Positions 1 to 5,077 of a stretch of DNA of 10,773 bases are shown here, piece after piece; positions within the stretch are counted from its first letter, which is position 1, and every line of letters starts with the position of its first letter. Position numbers and translations under genes: made by a program. The notes beneath the pieces were generated by a model. The model was not told the origin of the DNA and ran no database searches. It worked only from the letters and a program-made list of their open reading frames with translations. Source of the stretch: an uncultured Bacteroidales bacterium (GTDB lineage: Bacteria; Bacteroidota; Bacteroidia; Bacteroidales; Paludibacteraceae); contig CALATT010000014.1 of the NCBI GenBank assembly GCA_937891905.1, positions 1 through 10,773 of the forward strand. Direction: 5' to 3'.

Positions 1-1
1 G

Positions 2-94
2 CAGATGCGTACGCAGTTGGATGGGCAAGTGAATGATACTCAATCGGTGGCATCGGTTTTTGAGTCTCTCCGCAAGTCTTATCCTTTGCGGTGA
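2..94 (+). CDS. Possible C-terminal end of an upstream gene (partial)
   Basis: The second forward frame stays open from the left edge for 30 codons and stops with TGA at 92-94. The last residues read SLRKSYPLR. The tail is hydrophilic and carries no motif I recognise, so no family can be named. The sequence here is richer in G+C than the A-rich spacer that starts directly after the stop, which fits the end of a coding region. Only 30 codons are visible, and such a run can arise by chance, so this could also be non-coding. No terminator hairpin follows the stop closely. Confidence 0.4.
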   Translation, partial: QMRTQLDGQVNDTQSVASVFESLRKSYPLR

Positions 95-380
95 TGAAAA
101 TCAGAATTAAACAAAGATAAAGAAAACAATATAAAAATAGAGAAAATATTTCTTTAATTGTAAATAAACCAAGATAAACACTGGTCGTATGTTATGTGTC
201 TATTGTAGTCGCTGAGTTTGTGGGCCACGCGCCCGGAGCGTAATCGTCCCTTATTGGCTCGCAAGCAAGCTTGCAGCCCACTAATTGACTCTTATGCCCC
301 TCGCCGGCAGAGTTCTGCCGCCTAATCCAATAGCCACATACCCTCCGCCAGCCATAAACATAAATAAAAACTATTTATCA

Positions 381-408
381 AGTACTGAGTAGTGAGTATC
401 AAGTACCA
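381..408. repeat. Short tandem heptamer array (4 units)
   Basis: Four consecutive 7-base units read AGTACTG, AGTAGTG, AGTATCA and AGTACCA. All begin with AGTA and keep exact 7-base spacing. The same AGTA-type heptamer opens the longer array at 5695-5778, so this looks like a second, shorter copy of one repeat class. It lies in non-coding sequence. Confidence 0.65.
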
Positions 409-426
409 CTTATCATCCTCCTCGCA

Positions 427-474
427 AAAATAAGATAGTTTGAGTGCGGAAAAAGTGCAAAATAAGACAGTTTG
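427..474. repeat. Pair of 16-base direct repeats next to the promoter
   Basis: AAAATAAGATAGTTTG at 427-442 recurs as AAAATAAGACAGTTTG at 459-474, 15 of 16 bases identical and exactly 32 bases apart, about three helical turns. The second copy ends one base before the -33 TTG of the promoter at 476. Direct repeats with helical phasing beside a promoter are a typical layout for an activator or repressor binding site. This is inferred from position only. Confidence 0.55.
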
Positions 475-475
475 C

Positions 476-506
476 TTGTGTATGTCATTTGTTTTTTGTA
501 CCTTTG
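476..506 (+). promoter_or_regulatory. Bacteroidota-type promoter of the lgt fusion gene
   Basis: TTG at 476-478 is separated by 20 bases from TACCTTTG at 499-506, matching the -33/-7 consensus of the primary Bacteroidota sigma factor (TTTG or TTG, then TAnnTTTG). Transcription should begin near 513, giving a leader of about 50 bases before the ATG at 563. Confidence 0.75.
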
Positions 507-562
507 CGGCGATATGATATTAATGGTTGTATATGGTAAATACAGATTAAAAATTGCTTCAA

Positions 563-2590
563 ATGCTACTTAATTATATCACATGGGATGTGTCTCCATT
601 TATTTATGAGGGCGAACATTTTGCCATTGGATGGTATGGGACGCTGTGGGTGTTAGGATTGATTCTATGGATCGTGTCACAATGGAGCATATATAAACAC
701 GAATCTATTCCTTTTGATTTTGTGTGTTATAAGTTTTTATACATGTGTTGCGGAGTGCTTATTGGTGCTCGTATAGGGCATTGTTGGTTTTATGAATGGC
801 ATTTATCAAATGAACCTTTACAATGTTTTGGATTGACATTTCCGTATCGAAATGTATTCATAGAGAAACCATGGTTGATGTTTGACTTTAGTCATGGGAT
901 ACATGGTTTATCTTCTCATGGTGGTGCTTGCGGATTGTTGATAGCATCCTTATTGCTAAATAGAAAATTCAAAACAGGTATTATTTGGATGTTTGATAGG
1001 GCAGTAATTGGTGTGTGTTTATGCGGAGCATGTATTAGGTTAGGTAATTTATTTAATTCGGAGATATATGGTATAGCGACGAGTATGCCGTGGGGGTTTA
1101 TTTTTGTGAATAGAGGAGAAACAATACCTGCTCATCCAACGCAGATTTATGAACTATTGTATTGTTTGATAACTTTCGTACTATTAACATATTTATATTG
1201 TAAATGCGACGCAGGTAGGTACAATGGACTACTATTCGGTGTATTTATGGTATGTGTATTTGCGACTAGAATAGGGTTAGAGTTTATTAAAAACAATCAA
1301 GAGCAGTTTGAATCTGAATTATGGCTGAATATGGGACAATTATTGAGTATCCCATTTGTTATGTGGGGTATGTATCTAATCATTAAGTCGCTTAAAGAAG
1401 GAAAGCAATCTGCCAGAGTACCACAAGGTGTTCATCCACACCATGATAAAGCCAAACTGCGCAATCTGATACTGATATTTGTAATTGTAGGTATGGCTGC
1501 ATGTCAAGAAGAACCGTCTATGGATTATAATTACCAAGGAGAATATGTTATTCAAAAAGAAATAGATGATCAATTTGTATTTGATGAAACATCTAACCAA
1601 GTAATTACTTCTAAATGTATAATCTATCATTATACATCACTTAATTCGGCCGGAACAAAAGACACTCTATCTGCTGTTCTGACAATATGTGGTAATTGCT
1701 GGAAAAGGCAGAGTGTACGGGGAATTACATTATGGAATCGACCTACGATTACCAAGTATAATGATAGTCCATCAGCAATGAATTTGGTGGCAGAGCCGCT
1801 TATCGCTAAATATACCCGTACGGCCGTTGTTTCACCCGATTTGCAAGGATTTGGATGCAGTAATAAACCCCAAGCATATTGCTATGCAGAGGTAAACGGA
1901 AGAGCAAGTGCTGATGCTCTATTTGCAGCAGAAAAAATATTAGATTCTATAAGAGTACAATATAGAAACAATTACTATAATATTGGCTATTCTCAAGGAG
2001 CACAGACTGCACTTGCAGCATTGCCGTTCTTTAATGGTGCAAAAGTAAAAACATTTTTGGGAGACGGAATATATGATTTAGTGGATTATTATAACCAATC
2101 ATTAGAGACTGATTTTATTGCAATACCTGCTGATATCCCTCTAACAATCGTAACAGCCGTTGAATGTGTAGGCGCTAAATTAGAATATAATCAATGCTTT
2201 TTAAATAGATCTTATTTGCAGTCAATAGATGATGTTAATTCTAAACAATTTTCATTCTCAGAGTTGAATGGGCGTTTTAATACTCACCGATTAACTATGA
2301 TATTATCACCGCAATTATGCGATACTACCGCAAAAGCATACAAGGAATTAGTGAAAGCACTACAACAAATGTCATATATTCCATATTCTCATATACAAGA
2401 TCAGCATACTATATATCTATACCATAGCACCACGGATATGATTATGCCGATGGAGCAATCTCAAACAGCGGAAGCTATATTAAAAGATTCTTGTACAGCC
2501 AAAGTGTATCATAAATATGATGATTTTGGTTCACACGATGCTGCTATATTACCTTTTGTGAGATATGTGATTCTACATTGTATATTGTAA
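563..2590 (+). CDS. lgt: Lgt fused to a lipobox-bearing alpha/beta-hydrolase
   Basis: Residues 1-275 are a full-length prolipoprotein diacylglyceryl transferase, the inner-membrane enzyme that moves diacylglycerol from phosphatidylglycerol to the lipobox cysteine of prolipoproteins. Visible family residues are WYG (Tyr25), SHGG with His119, the signature IRLGNLFNSEIYG with Arg159, Asn162, Asn165 and Glu167, then Arg236 and Glu240, then GQLLSIP. A charged linker (about 276-301) leads to a hydrophobic stretch (302-311) and GMAAC with Cys314, which reads as a lipoprotein signal sequence. Residues 315-675 are an alpha/beta-hydrolase of secretory-lipase type: nucleophile motif GYSQG (Ser477), probable Asp625 and His658. 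Lgt proteins usually end near residue 280, so this is a fusion. No ATG, GTG or TTG lies in frame between 1373 and 1492, so the hydrolase has no obvious separate start. An in-frame TTG at 554 would add three residues; ATG 563 is preferred. Sampled G+C is low (13 of 60 at 1921-1980). Single-gene unit with its own promoter and terminator. Confidence 0.93.
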   Translation: MLLNYITWDVSPFIYEGEHFAIGWYGTLWVLGLILWIVSQWSIYKHESIPFDFVCYKFLYMCCGVLIGARIGHCWFYEWHLSNEPLQCFGLTFPYRNVFIEKPWLMFDFSHGIHGLSSHGGACGLLIASLLLNRKFKTGIIWMFDRAVIGVCLCGACIRLGNLFNSEIYGIATSMPWGFIFVNRGETIPAHPTQIYELLYCLITFVLLTYLYCKCDAGRYNGLLFGVFMVCVFATRIGLEFIKNNQEQFESELWLNMGQLLSIPFVMWGMYLIIKSLKEGKQSARVPQGVHPHHDKAKLRNLILIFVIVGMAACQEEPSMDYNYQGEYVIQKEIDDQFVFDETSNQVITSKCIIYHYTSLNSAGTKDTLSAVLTICGNCWKRQSVRGITLWNRPTITKYNDSPSAMNLVAEPLIAKYTRTAVVSPDLQGFGCSNKPQAYCYAEVNGRASADALFAAEKILDSIRVQYRNNYYNIGYSQGAQTALAALPFFNGAKVKTFLGDGIYDLVDYYNQSLETDFIAIPADIPLTIVTAVECVGAKLEYNQCFLNRSYLQSIDDVNSKQFSFSELNGRFNTHRLTMILSPQLCDTTAKAYKELVKALQQMSYIPYSHIQDQHTIYLYHSTTDMIMPMEQSQTAEAILKDSCTAKVYHKYDDFGSHDAAILPFVRYVILHCIL

Positions 2591-2613
2591 TCAAATAAAA
2601 TACTTAACCACCT

Positions 2614-2649
2614 TAAACAGTCGTGACCATTGGTTGCGACTGTTTTTTG
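2614..2649 (+). terminator. Rho-independent terminator after the lgt fusion gene
   Basis: AACAGTCG (2616-2623) pairs perfectly with CGACTGTT (2637-2644) around a 13-base loop, and the 3' arm runs into a T tract ending at 2648. It begins 24 bases after the stop codon. The T tract also supplies the TTG of the next gene's -33 box. Confidence 0.85.
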
Positions 2650-2675
2650 TGTGTCTACTCAATTTTGTATTTTTG
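2647..2675 (+). promoter_or_regulatory. Promoter of the first small gene
   Basis: TTG at 2647-2649, an 18-base spacer and TATTTTTG at 2668-2675 match the Bacteroidota TTG...TAnnTTTG pattern with a slightly short spacer. The expected start of transcription is near 2682, about 35 bases before the ATG at 2717. Confidence 0.65.
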
Positions 2676-2716
2676 CAATGGCAATATCGCCAAAAACAAT
2701 TTAATACAAAATCTTT

Positions 2717-2974
2717 ATGACAAACAAAAAATATTTAGGCGAGATCTTGACAGAACAAGACCTCGTTTTTGCATGGAAACACATGCTCCGTGAAAAAAAA
2801 GCCACACATGTAGAAGTAGATCTCAACGAATTAGAATTTGGGCTGATTGATGCTACTCGCACACACTACACGCAAATGGAACTAACTCGTCCGCAGATGC
2901 AAGCATTGGAGGACTTTAATCGTGATAGATGGTGGTGGAGTAGGCTCGTAAAACGCATTAAAAAGCCAAAATAA
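2717..2974 (+). CDS. Small hypothetical protein, 85 aa
   Basis: I do not recognise this family. It is a charged, soluble-looking protein with no signal peptide or membrane segment. The N-terminal half reads as predicted helix plus strand (LTEQDLVFAWKHML, then THVEVDLNELEFGL). The tail is strongly basic and aromatic (RDRWWWSRLVKRIKKPK), which could bind nucleic acid or a membrane surface; this is speculation from composition. The ATG start sits about 35 bases behind a good promoter, in an A-rich leader without a Shine-Dalgarno sequence, as usual in this phylum. It is the first of eight small plus-strand genes, and 238 bases separate it from the next, which has its own promoter-like box. Confidence 0.75.
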   Translation: MTNKKYLGEILTEQDLVFAWKHMLREKKATHVEVDLNELEFGLIDATRTHYTQMELTRPQMQALEDFNRDRWWWSRLVKRIKKPK

Positions 2975-3039
2975 CTAACAAAATGCATGAGTTCGAAAGT
3001 AGGTAGCGGATTCGCACCGGGGTTCTCAATAATTAACTG

Positions 3040-3047
3040 TACCTTTG
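3040..3047 (+). promoter_or_regulatory. Promoter -7 box upstream of the 110-aa gene
   Basis: TACCTTTG is a perfect -7 element followed by CGCC, as at the other promoters here. The -33 region lacks a clear TTG, so the promoter may be weak or activator-dependent. A transcript starting near 3054 would carry a leader of roughly 160 bases, containing a purine-rich tract (about 3106-3152) and the inverted repeat at 3154-3197. Confidence 0.55.
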
Positions 3048-3153
3048 CGCCGTCATTCAGAAATGAGTGGCGGTGCTTTGTTTTATACTACGGACCTTGC
3101 AGCCCTTTAAAAAAAGAAAAAAGAAAGTGACACAAAGAAAAAATAAAAAAAGT

Positions 3154-3197
3154 CTTGTCCTGTCTCTTATACTTAGGACAGGACTGGACAGGACAAG
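3154..3197 (+). repeat. Inverted repeat with duplicated right arm, in leader RNA
   Basis: CTTGTCCTGTC (3154-3164) is the exact reverse complement of GACAGGACAAG (3187-3197). The 22-base loop carries a second partial copy of the right arm, GGACAGGAC at 3176-3184, a direct repeat of 3186-3194. The left arm can therefore pair with either copy, giving two alternative hairpins. The element ends 15 bases before the ATG at 3213, so it could influence translation initiation. It is not a terminator, as no T tract follows. Confidence 0.7.
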
Positions 3198-3212
3198 TAA
3201 AATTTTTGTATT

Positions 3213-3545
3213 ATGAGTTTTAATTATGCAATCATTGAAGAATTTAATCATTTTTGGGAACTCTTTGCGGTGGACGAGACACTCTTCCCGCATCGAAGAG
3301 CATGTTGTCTCCGACTGTGGCATGAGATGCCCACAGAGAAAAGAAAAACAATCATTGAAAACTTACGCACGAGTGGTGCGCCTAAGAATCGCAATCCGTT
3401 TTTCTATCTGCAAGACTTTGGGAAATCGCGTACACAAACACTCACCTTTAAAGAGTATTATGCGCGATTTGGCACCACACTCGAACAAGACGGATGGCGC
3501 ATGACCAACCCCACAGGACAACAAGTGATCTATGTTAAAAATTAA
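3213..3545 (+). CDS. Small hypothetical protein, 110 aa
   Basis: Not assigned to a family. The N-terminal two thirds (residues 8-70) have a pattern FNHFWELF...ACCLRLWHEM...KRKTIIENL...NPFFYLQDF, loosely like C-terminal domains of phage and plasmid replication or helicase-loader proteins (FW..Y, then a Trp-containing helix, then NPxxYL). That resemblance is by eye and may be only architectural. The C-terminal part (FKEYYARFGTTLEQDGWRM) is polar. No signal peptide. The start follows the inverted repeat at 3154-3197. An overlapping open frame at 3226-3504 is less protein-like and is treated as a shadow. The stop is 92 bases before the next gene. Confidence 0.7.
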   Translation: MSFNYAIIEEFNHFWELFAVDETLFPHRRACCLRLWHEMPTEKRKTIIENLRTSGAPKNRNPFFYLQDFGKSRTQTLTFKEYYARFGTTLEQDGWRMTNPTGQQVIYVKN

Positions 3546-3590
3546 AGGATATCCTACACCTTAAACGGACCTTCATCACACCAAATACGA

Positions 3591-3609
3591 TACCACTCCG
3601 GTACCACTC
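3591..3609. repeat. Direct repeat TACCACTC, 11-base period
   Basis: TACCACTC occurs at 3591-3598 and 3602-3609, one helical turn apart, 29 bases before the ATG at 3638. A perfect 10-base palindrome, AGGATATCCT, lies upstream at 3546-3555, directly after the previous stop codon. Either could be a protein-binding site; no promoter box is clear between them. Confidence 0.4.
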
Positions 3610-3637
3610 AATAACATCACTATAAAAATCTACTAAA

Positions 3638-3892
3638 ATGAAAATTGAATTAATTATTCCGATTGAAGCTATGCATGGCAAACTCAGTCAACATGCAAAC
3701 TATTATTTTCGAACTATCAATGGGCGTCAATTTGTACAGCGTTGTCCGAAGCGTAATAAACAGCGATCTGCAGCCCAAGTTCGTTCAAGTCAAATCTTTG
3801 CTTCTCGAGCACGCATAGTTGCGCAGATGCAAAATGAAGGAGTTAAGTTAACCAAAAAACAACTTTGGAAAATAGCCAAGGAGGTGCTATGA
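3638..3892 (+). CDS. Small hypothetical protein, 84 aa; relative of the 4722 gene
   Basis: Function unknown. It aligns by eye with the 111-aa protein at 4722: IEAMHGKLSQHANYYFRT here against IESMKKKVCEHSDVYFRT there, then a basic linker and SAAQVRSSQIF against SEAQVKAQVRF. It lacks the C-terminal segment found in the 4722 protein. The 'T/S-x-x-Q-hydrophobic...R/Q-F' pattern also recalls DUF6266-like small Bacteroidota proteins; this is a distant resemblance, not an assignment. The protein is very basic and has no signal peptide. Its last four bases overlap the next gene (ATGA), so the two are translationally coupled. Confidence 0.75.
   Translation: MKIELIIPIEAMHGKLSQHANYYFRTINGRQFVQRCPKRNKQRSAAQVRSSQIFASRARIVAQMQNEGVKLTKKQLWKIAKEVL
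3878..3885 (+). promoter_or_regulatory. Strong Shine-Dalgarno sequence, unusual for the phylum
   Basis: AAGGAGGT is complementary to the canonical 16S anti-Shine-Dalgarno sequence and ends three bases before the ATG at 3889. It lies inside the last codons of the upstream gene and decides the start of the downstream one. Most starts in this window have only A-rich leaders. Confidence 0.6.
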
Positions 3893-4068
3893 AAGCGATG
3901 AGTAAATCCGAGTTAGCCAATGCGGTGGGAGTGTCACTCAGCACTTTCCGCCGCTGGTTGAAATCAGATGCAGATTATCTGCGCAAACATGGGGTATTGC
4001 CTACCACTAAAGTGCTACCTCCCAAAGTGGTAAAGTATCTTATTGAGAAATATTGCATCGAATTGTAG
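3889..4068 (+). CDS. DUF4248-like small helix-turn-helix protein, 59 aa
   Basis: The sequence begins MKAMSKSELANAVGVSLSTFRRWLK, which reads as a helix-turn-helix of the kind that 'reads' DNA (SKSELA...VSLSTFRRWL). It then continues LRKHGVLPTTKVLPPKVVKYLIEKY. The same order, KSELA, then a W at the end of the second helix, then a Pro-x-x-Val segment near the C-terminus, is what I know from DUF4248 proteins of Bacteroidales accessory clusters, though the match is not close. The start at 3889 is chosen over an upstream in-frame ATG at 3865, which is buried in the preceding gene, because 3889 overlaps that gene's stop as ATGA and follows AAGGAGGT. It is likely co-transcribed with the preceding gene. 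A transcription-regulator role is inference. Confidence 0.72.
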   Translation: MKAMSKSELANAVGVSLSTFRRWLKSDADYLRKHGVLPTTKVLPPKVVKYLIEKYCIEL

Positions 4069-4110
4069 CGTAAGTTACCTAAAGCGCTCAATACCACATC
4101 ACCAACCCAC

Positions 4111-4118
4111 TACCTTTG
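4111..4118 (+). promoter_or_regulatory. Promoter -7 box upstream of the 112-aa gene
   Basis: TACCTTTG followed by CA is a perfect -7 element. No clear TTG is seen about 20 bases upstream, so strength is uncertain. The expected start of transcription near 4125 gives a leader of about 50 bases and supports ATG 4178 rather than an earlier in-frame ATG at 4043. Confidence 0.55.
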
Positions 4119-4177
4119 CACTCTCTTTTGATAACAGAGAAACATGCAATTTTACAACAAATCACTACTTTAATATT

Positions 4178-4516
4178 ATGTATTTACGGTATATACGACA
4201 TAAGCACCCTTGTGGAACTATCCACGGAGGCACACTCTATAGCGTTCATTTTCAGCCCAATGAGAAGGGCGGGTATAACGAAACCCTAACATGTATCAGC
4301 GATGCCTACGAGTTGGCCTCTGTTTTTCCACCAGCGCTTATCTATCCTGTCCAAATAAAGTCTCAAGACGGCCGCTTGCGACTTGTTTTCGGTATGGATA
4401 AACGCTATTCCATGCTGCACCTCATAGACCGCGAGGCGCGTGAATCGTTTTTCACTGCGCTACGCTCTGCCCTAAATCAGAAAACCGAAGTGCGTATCGA
4501 AATAGCCACCCCTTAA
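4178..4516 (+). CDS. Small hypothetical protein, 112 aa
   Basis: I recognise no family. Residues 10-60 look like alternating beta strands with turns (GTIHGGTLYSVHF, NETLTCISDAYELASVF), followed by a strand pair (RLRLVFGMDKRYSMLHLI) and a C-terminal helix (REARESFFTALRSALNQ). It is predicted soluble, with no signal peptide. The open frame extends back to 4043, but the first 45 residues of that version are low-complexity, cover the promoter box at 4111-4118 and lack a plausible leader, so ATG 4178 is chosen. It is followed by a 205-base structured, non-coding stretch. Confidence 0.7.
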   Translation: MYLRYIRHKHPCGTIHGGTLYSVHFQPNEKGGYNETLTCISDAYELASVFPPALIYPVQIKSQDGRLRLVFGMDKRYSMLHLIDREARESFFTALRSALNQKTEVRIEIATP

Positions 4517-4570
4517 ACAATCAACATTCCACATCATTAACCCTTAACCCCTCTTATTGGGCAGAGGATT

Positions 4571-4707
4571 ATCTTTTAGATAAAACGACCAATCCACGAT
4601 TTCTCCTCGGGAGGACTGCTAGCTTAAGCGTTAGTCCGACCGAAAAGCGCAGGGCGACACGAAGGCGCCATATCGAACTGCGCAAGCAGAGAGTCGCGCG
4701 AAGTGTC
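4571..4707 (+). other. Structured, G+C-rich leader or small RNA candidate
   Basis: This non-coding stretch before the ATG at 4722 holds consecutive potential hairpins: ATCT/AGAT (4571-4574 with 4578-4581), CTCC/GGAG (4603-4606 with 4610-4613), GGACT/AGTCC (4613-4617 with 4633-4637), then a long nested stem-loop. That last one pairs GACAC/GTGTC (4656-4660 with 4703-4707), GCGC/GCGC (4665-4668 with 4696-4699) and CTGC/GCAG (4678-4681 with 4686-4689) around a GCAA tetraloop of the stable GNRA type. The second and third hairpins share base 4613, so they compete. I match it to no known riboswitch. No clear promoter is visible, and it may simply be a 5' leader. Confidence 0.5.
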
Positions 4708-4721
4708 AGCCCAAGCATATC

Positions 4722-5057
4722 ATGGCAGAAATTAAACCAATGGCGCTCATTGAGAGCATGAAGAAAAAAGTGTGTGAACATAGCGATGTCTATTTTCGCA
4801 CCAACAAACGCACCGGCAAAGTGACCACCGGCAAACTCTGTAATCCATCAGACAAAGAACCATCCGAAGCACAAGTCAAAGCACAGGTCCGCTTCAAGAA
4901 AGTGGCAGCAGCTGTGCGTGCATTATTAGCTGATCCAGAGCAAAAAAGCAAACTTGAAGCAGAGTATAATGCGCAAAACAAGTATGGTTCATTATTTGGC
5001 TATGCAATGCATAAGCTGAATGGTAACTACGATGAAAACGGAGACCCAATTGAATAA
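4722..5057 (+). CDS. Conserved small hypothetical protein, 111 aa
   Basis: Function unknown, but the layout is familiar from Bacteroidales genomes. An N-terminal segment reads IESMKKKVCEHSDVYFRTNK, then comes a glycine-threonine stretch (GKVTTGKLCNP), then EPSEAQVKAQVRFKKVAAAV (a helix with the Q...RF motif), and a C-terminal helix and tail (YGSLFGYAMHKLNGNYDENG). It is related to the shorter 84-aa protein at 3638 and more distantly to the 127-aa protein at 5310. There is no signal peptide or membrane segment. It is preceded by the structured leader at 4571-4707 and followed after 20 bases by the smalltalk-like gene, so the two are probably one transcript. Codon use is more G+C-rich than the first small genes. 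Confidence 0.82.
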   Translation: MAEIKPMALIESMKKKVCEHSDVYFRTNKRTGKVTTGKLCNPSDKEPSEAQVKAQVRFKKVAAAVRALLADPEQKSKLEAEYNAQNKYGSLFGYAMHKLNGNYDENGDPIE

Positions 5058-5077
5058 CAATTAGATGCCCAAAATCA

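Larger units (their letters stand above)
95..562. other. Intergenic region upstream of the lgt fusion gene
   Basis: No convincing gene lies here. Positions 95-180 are very A+T-rich. Positions 215-320 are more G+C-rich and contain several short inverted repeats: GGGC/GCCC (222-225 with 231-234), GTGGGC/GCCCAC (220-225 with 276-281), GCAAG/CTTGC (261-265 with 270-274) and CGGCAG/CTGCCG (305-310 with 315-320). Then come four heptamers (381-408), two 16-base direct repeats (427-442 and 459-474) and the promoter at 476-506. The structured part could be a non-coding RNA on either strand or just a repeat remnant; no promoter clearly serves it. Confidence 0.6.

Noticed and set aside
1376..1630. Minus-strand open frame opposite the Lgt-hydrolase junction (84 codons)
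   Set aside because: It lies opposite the fusion linker and has low-complexity, Ile/Tyr/Phe-rich content typical of antisense reading of an A+T-rich gene. No promoter is visible.
4043..4177. N-terminal extension of the 112-aa gene
   Set aside because: The extra 45 codons include a perfect TACCTTTG promoter box and overlap the preceding gene, so translation from ATG 4178 is more likely.
4569..4781. 70-codon minus-strand open frame over the structured leader
   Set aside because: It overlaps the start of the conserved 111-aa gene and the hairpins at 4571-4707. Its basic, Leu/Arg-rich content is typical of spurious frames in G+C-rich structured sequence.
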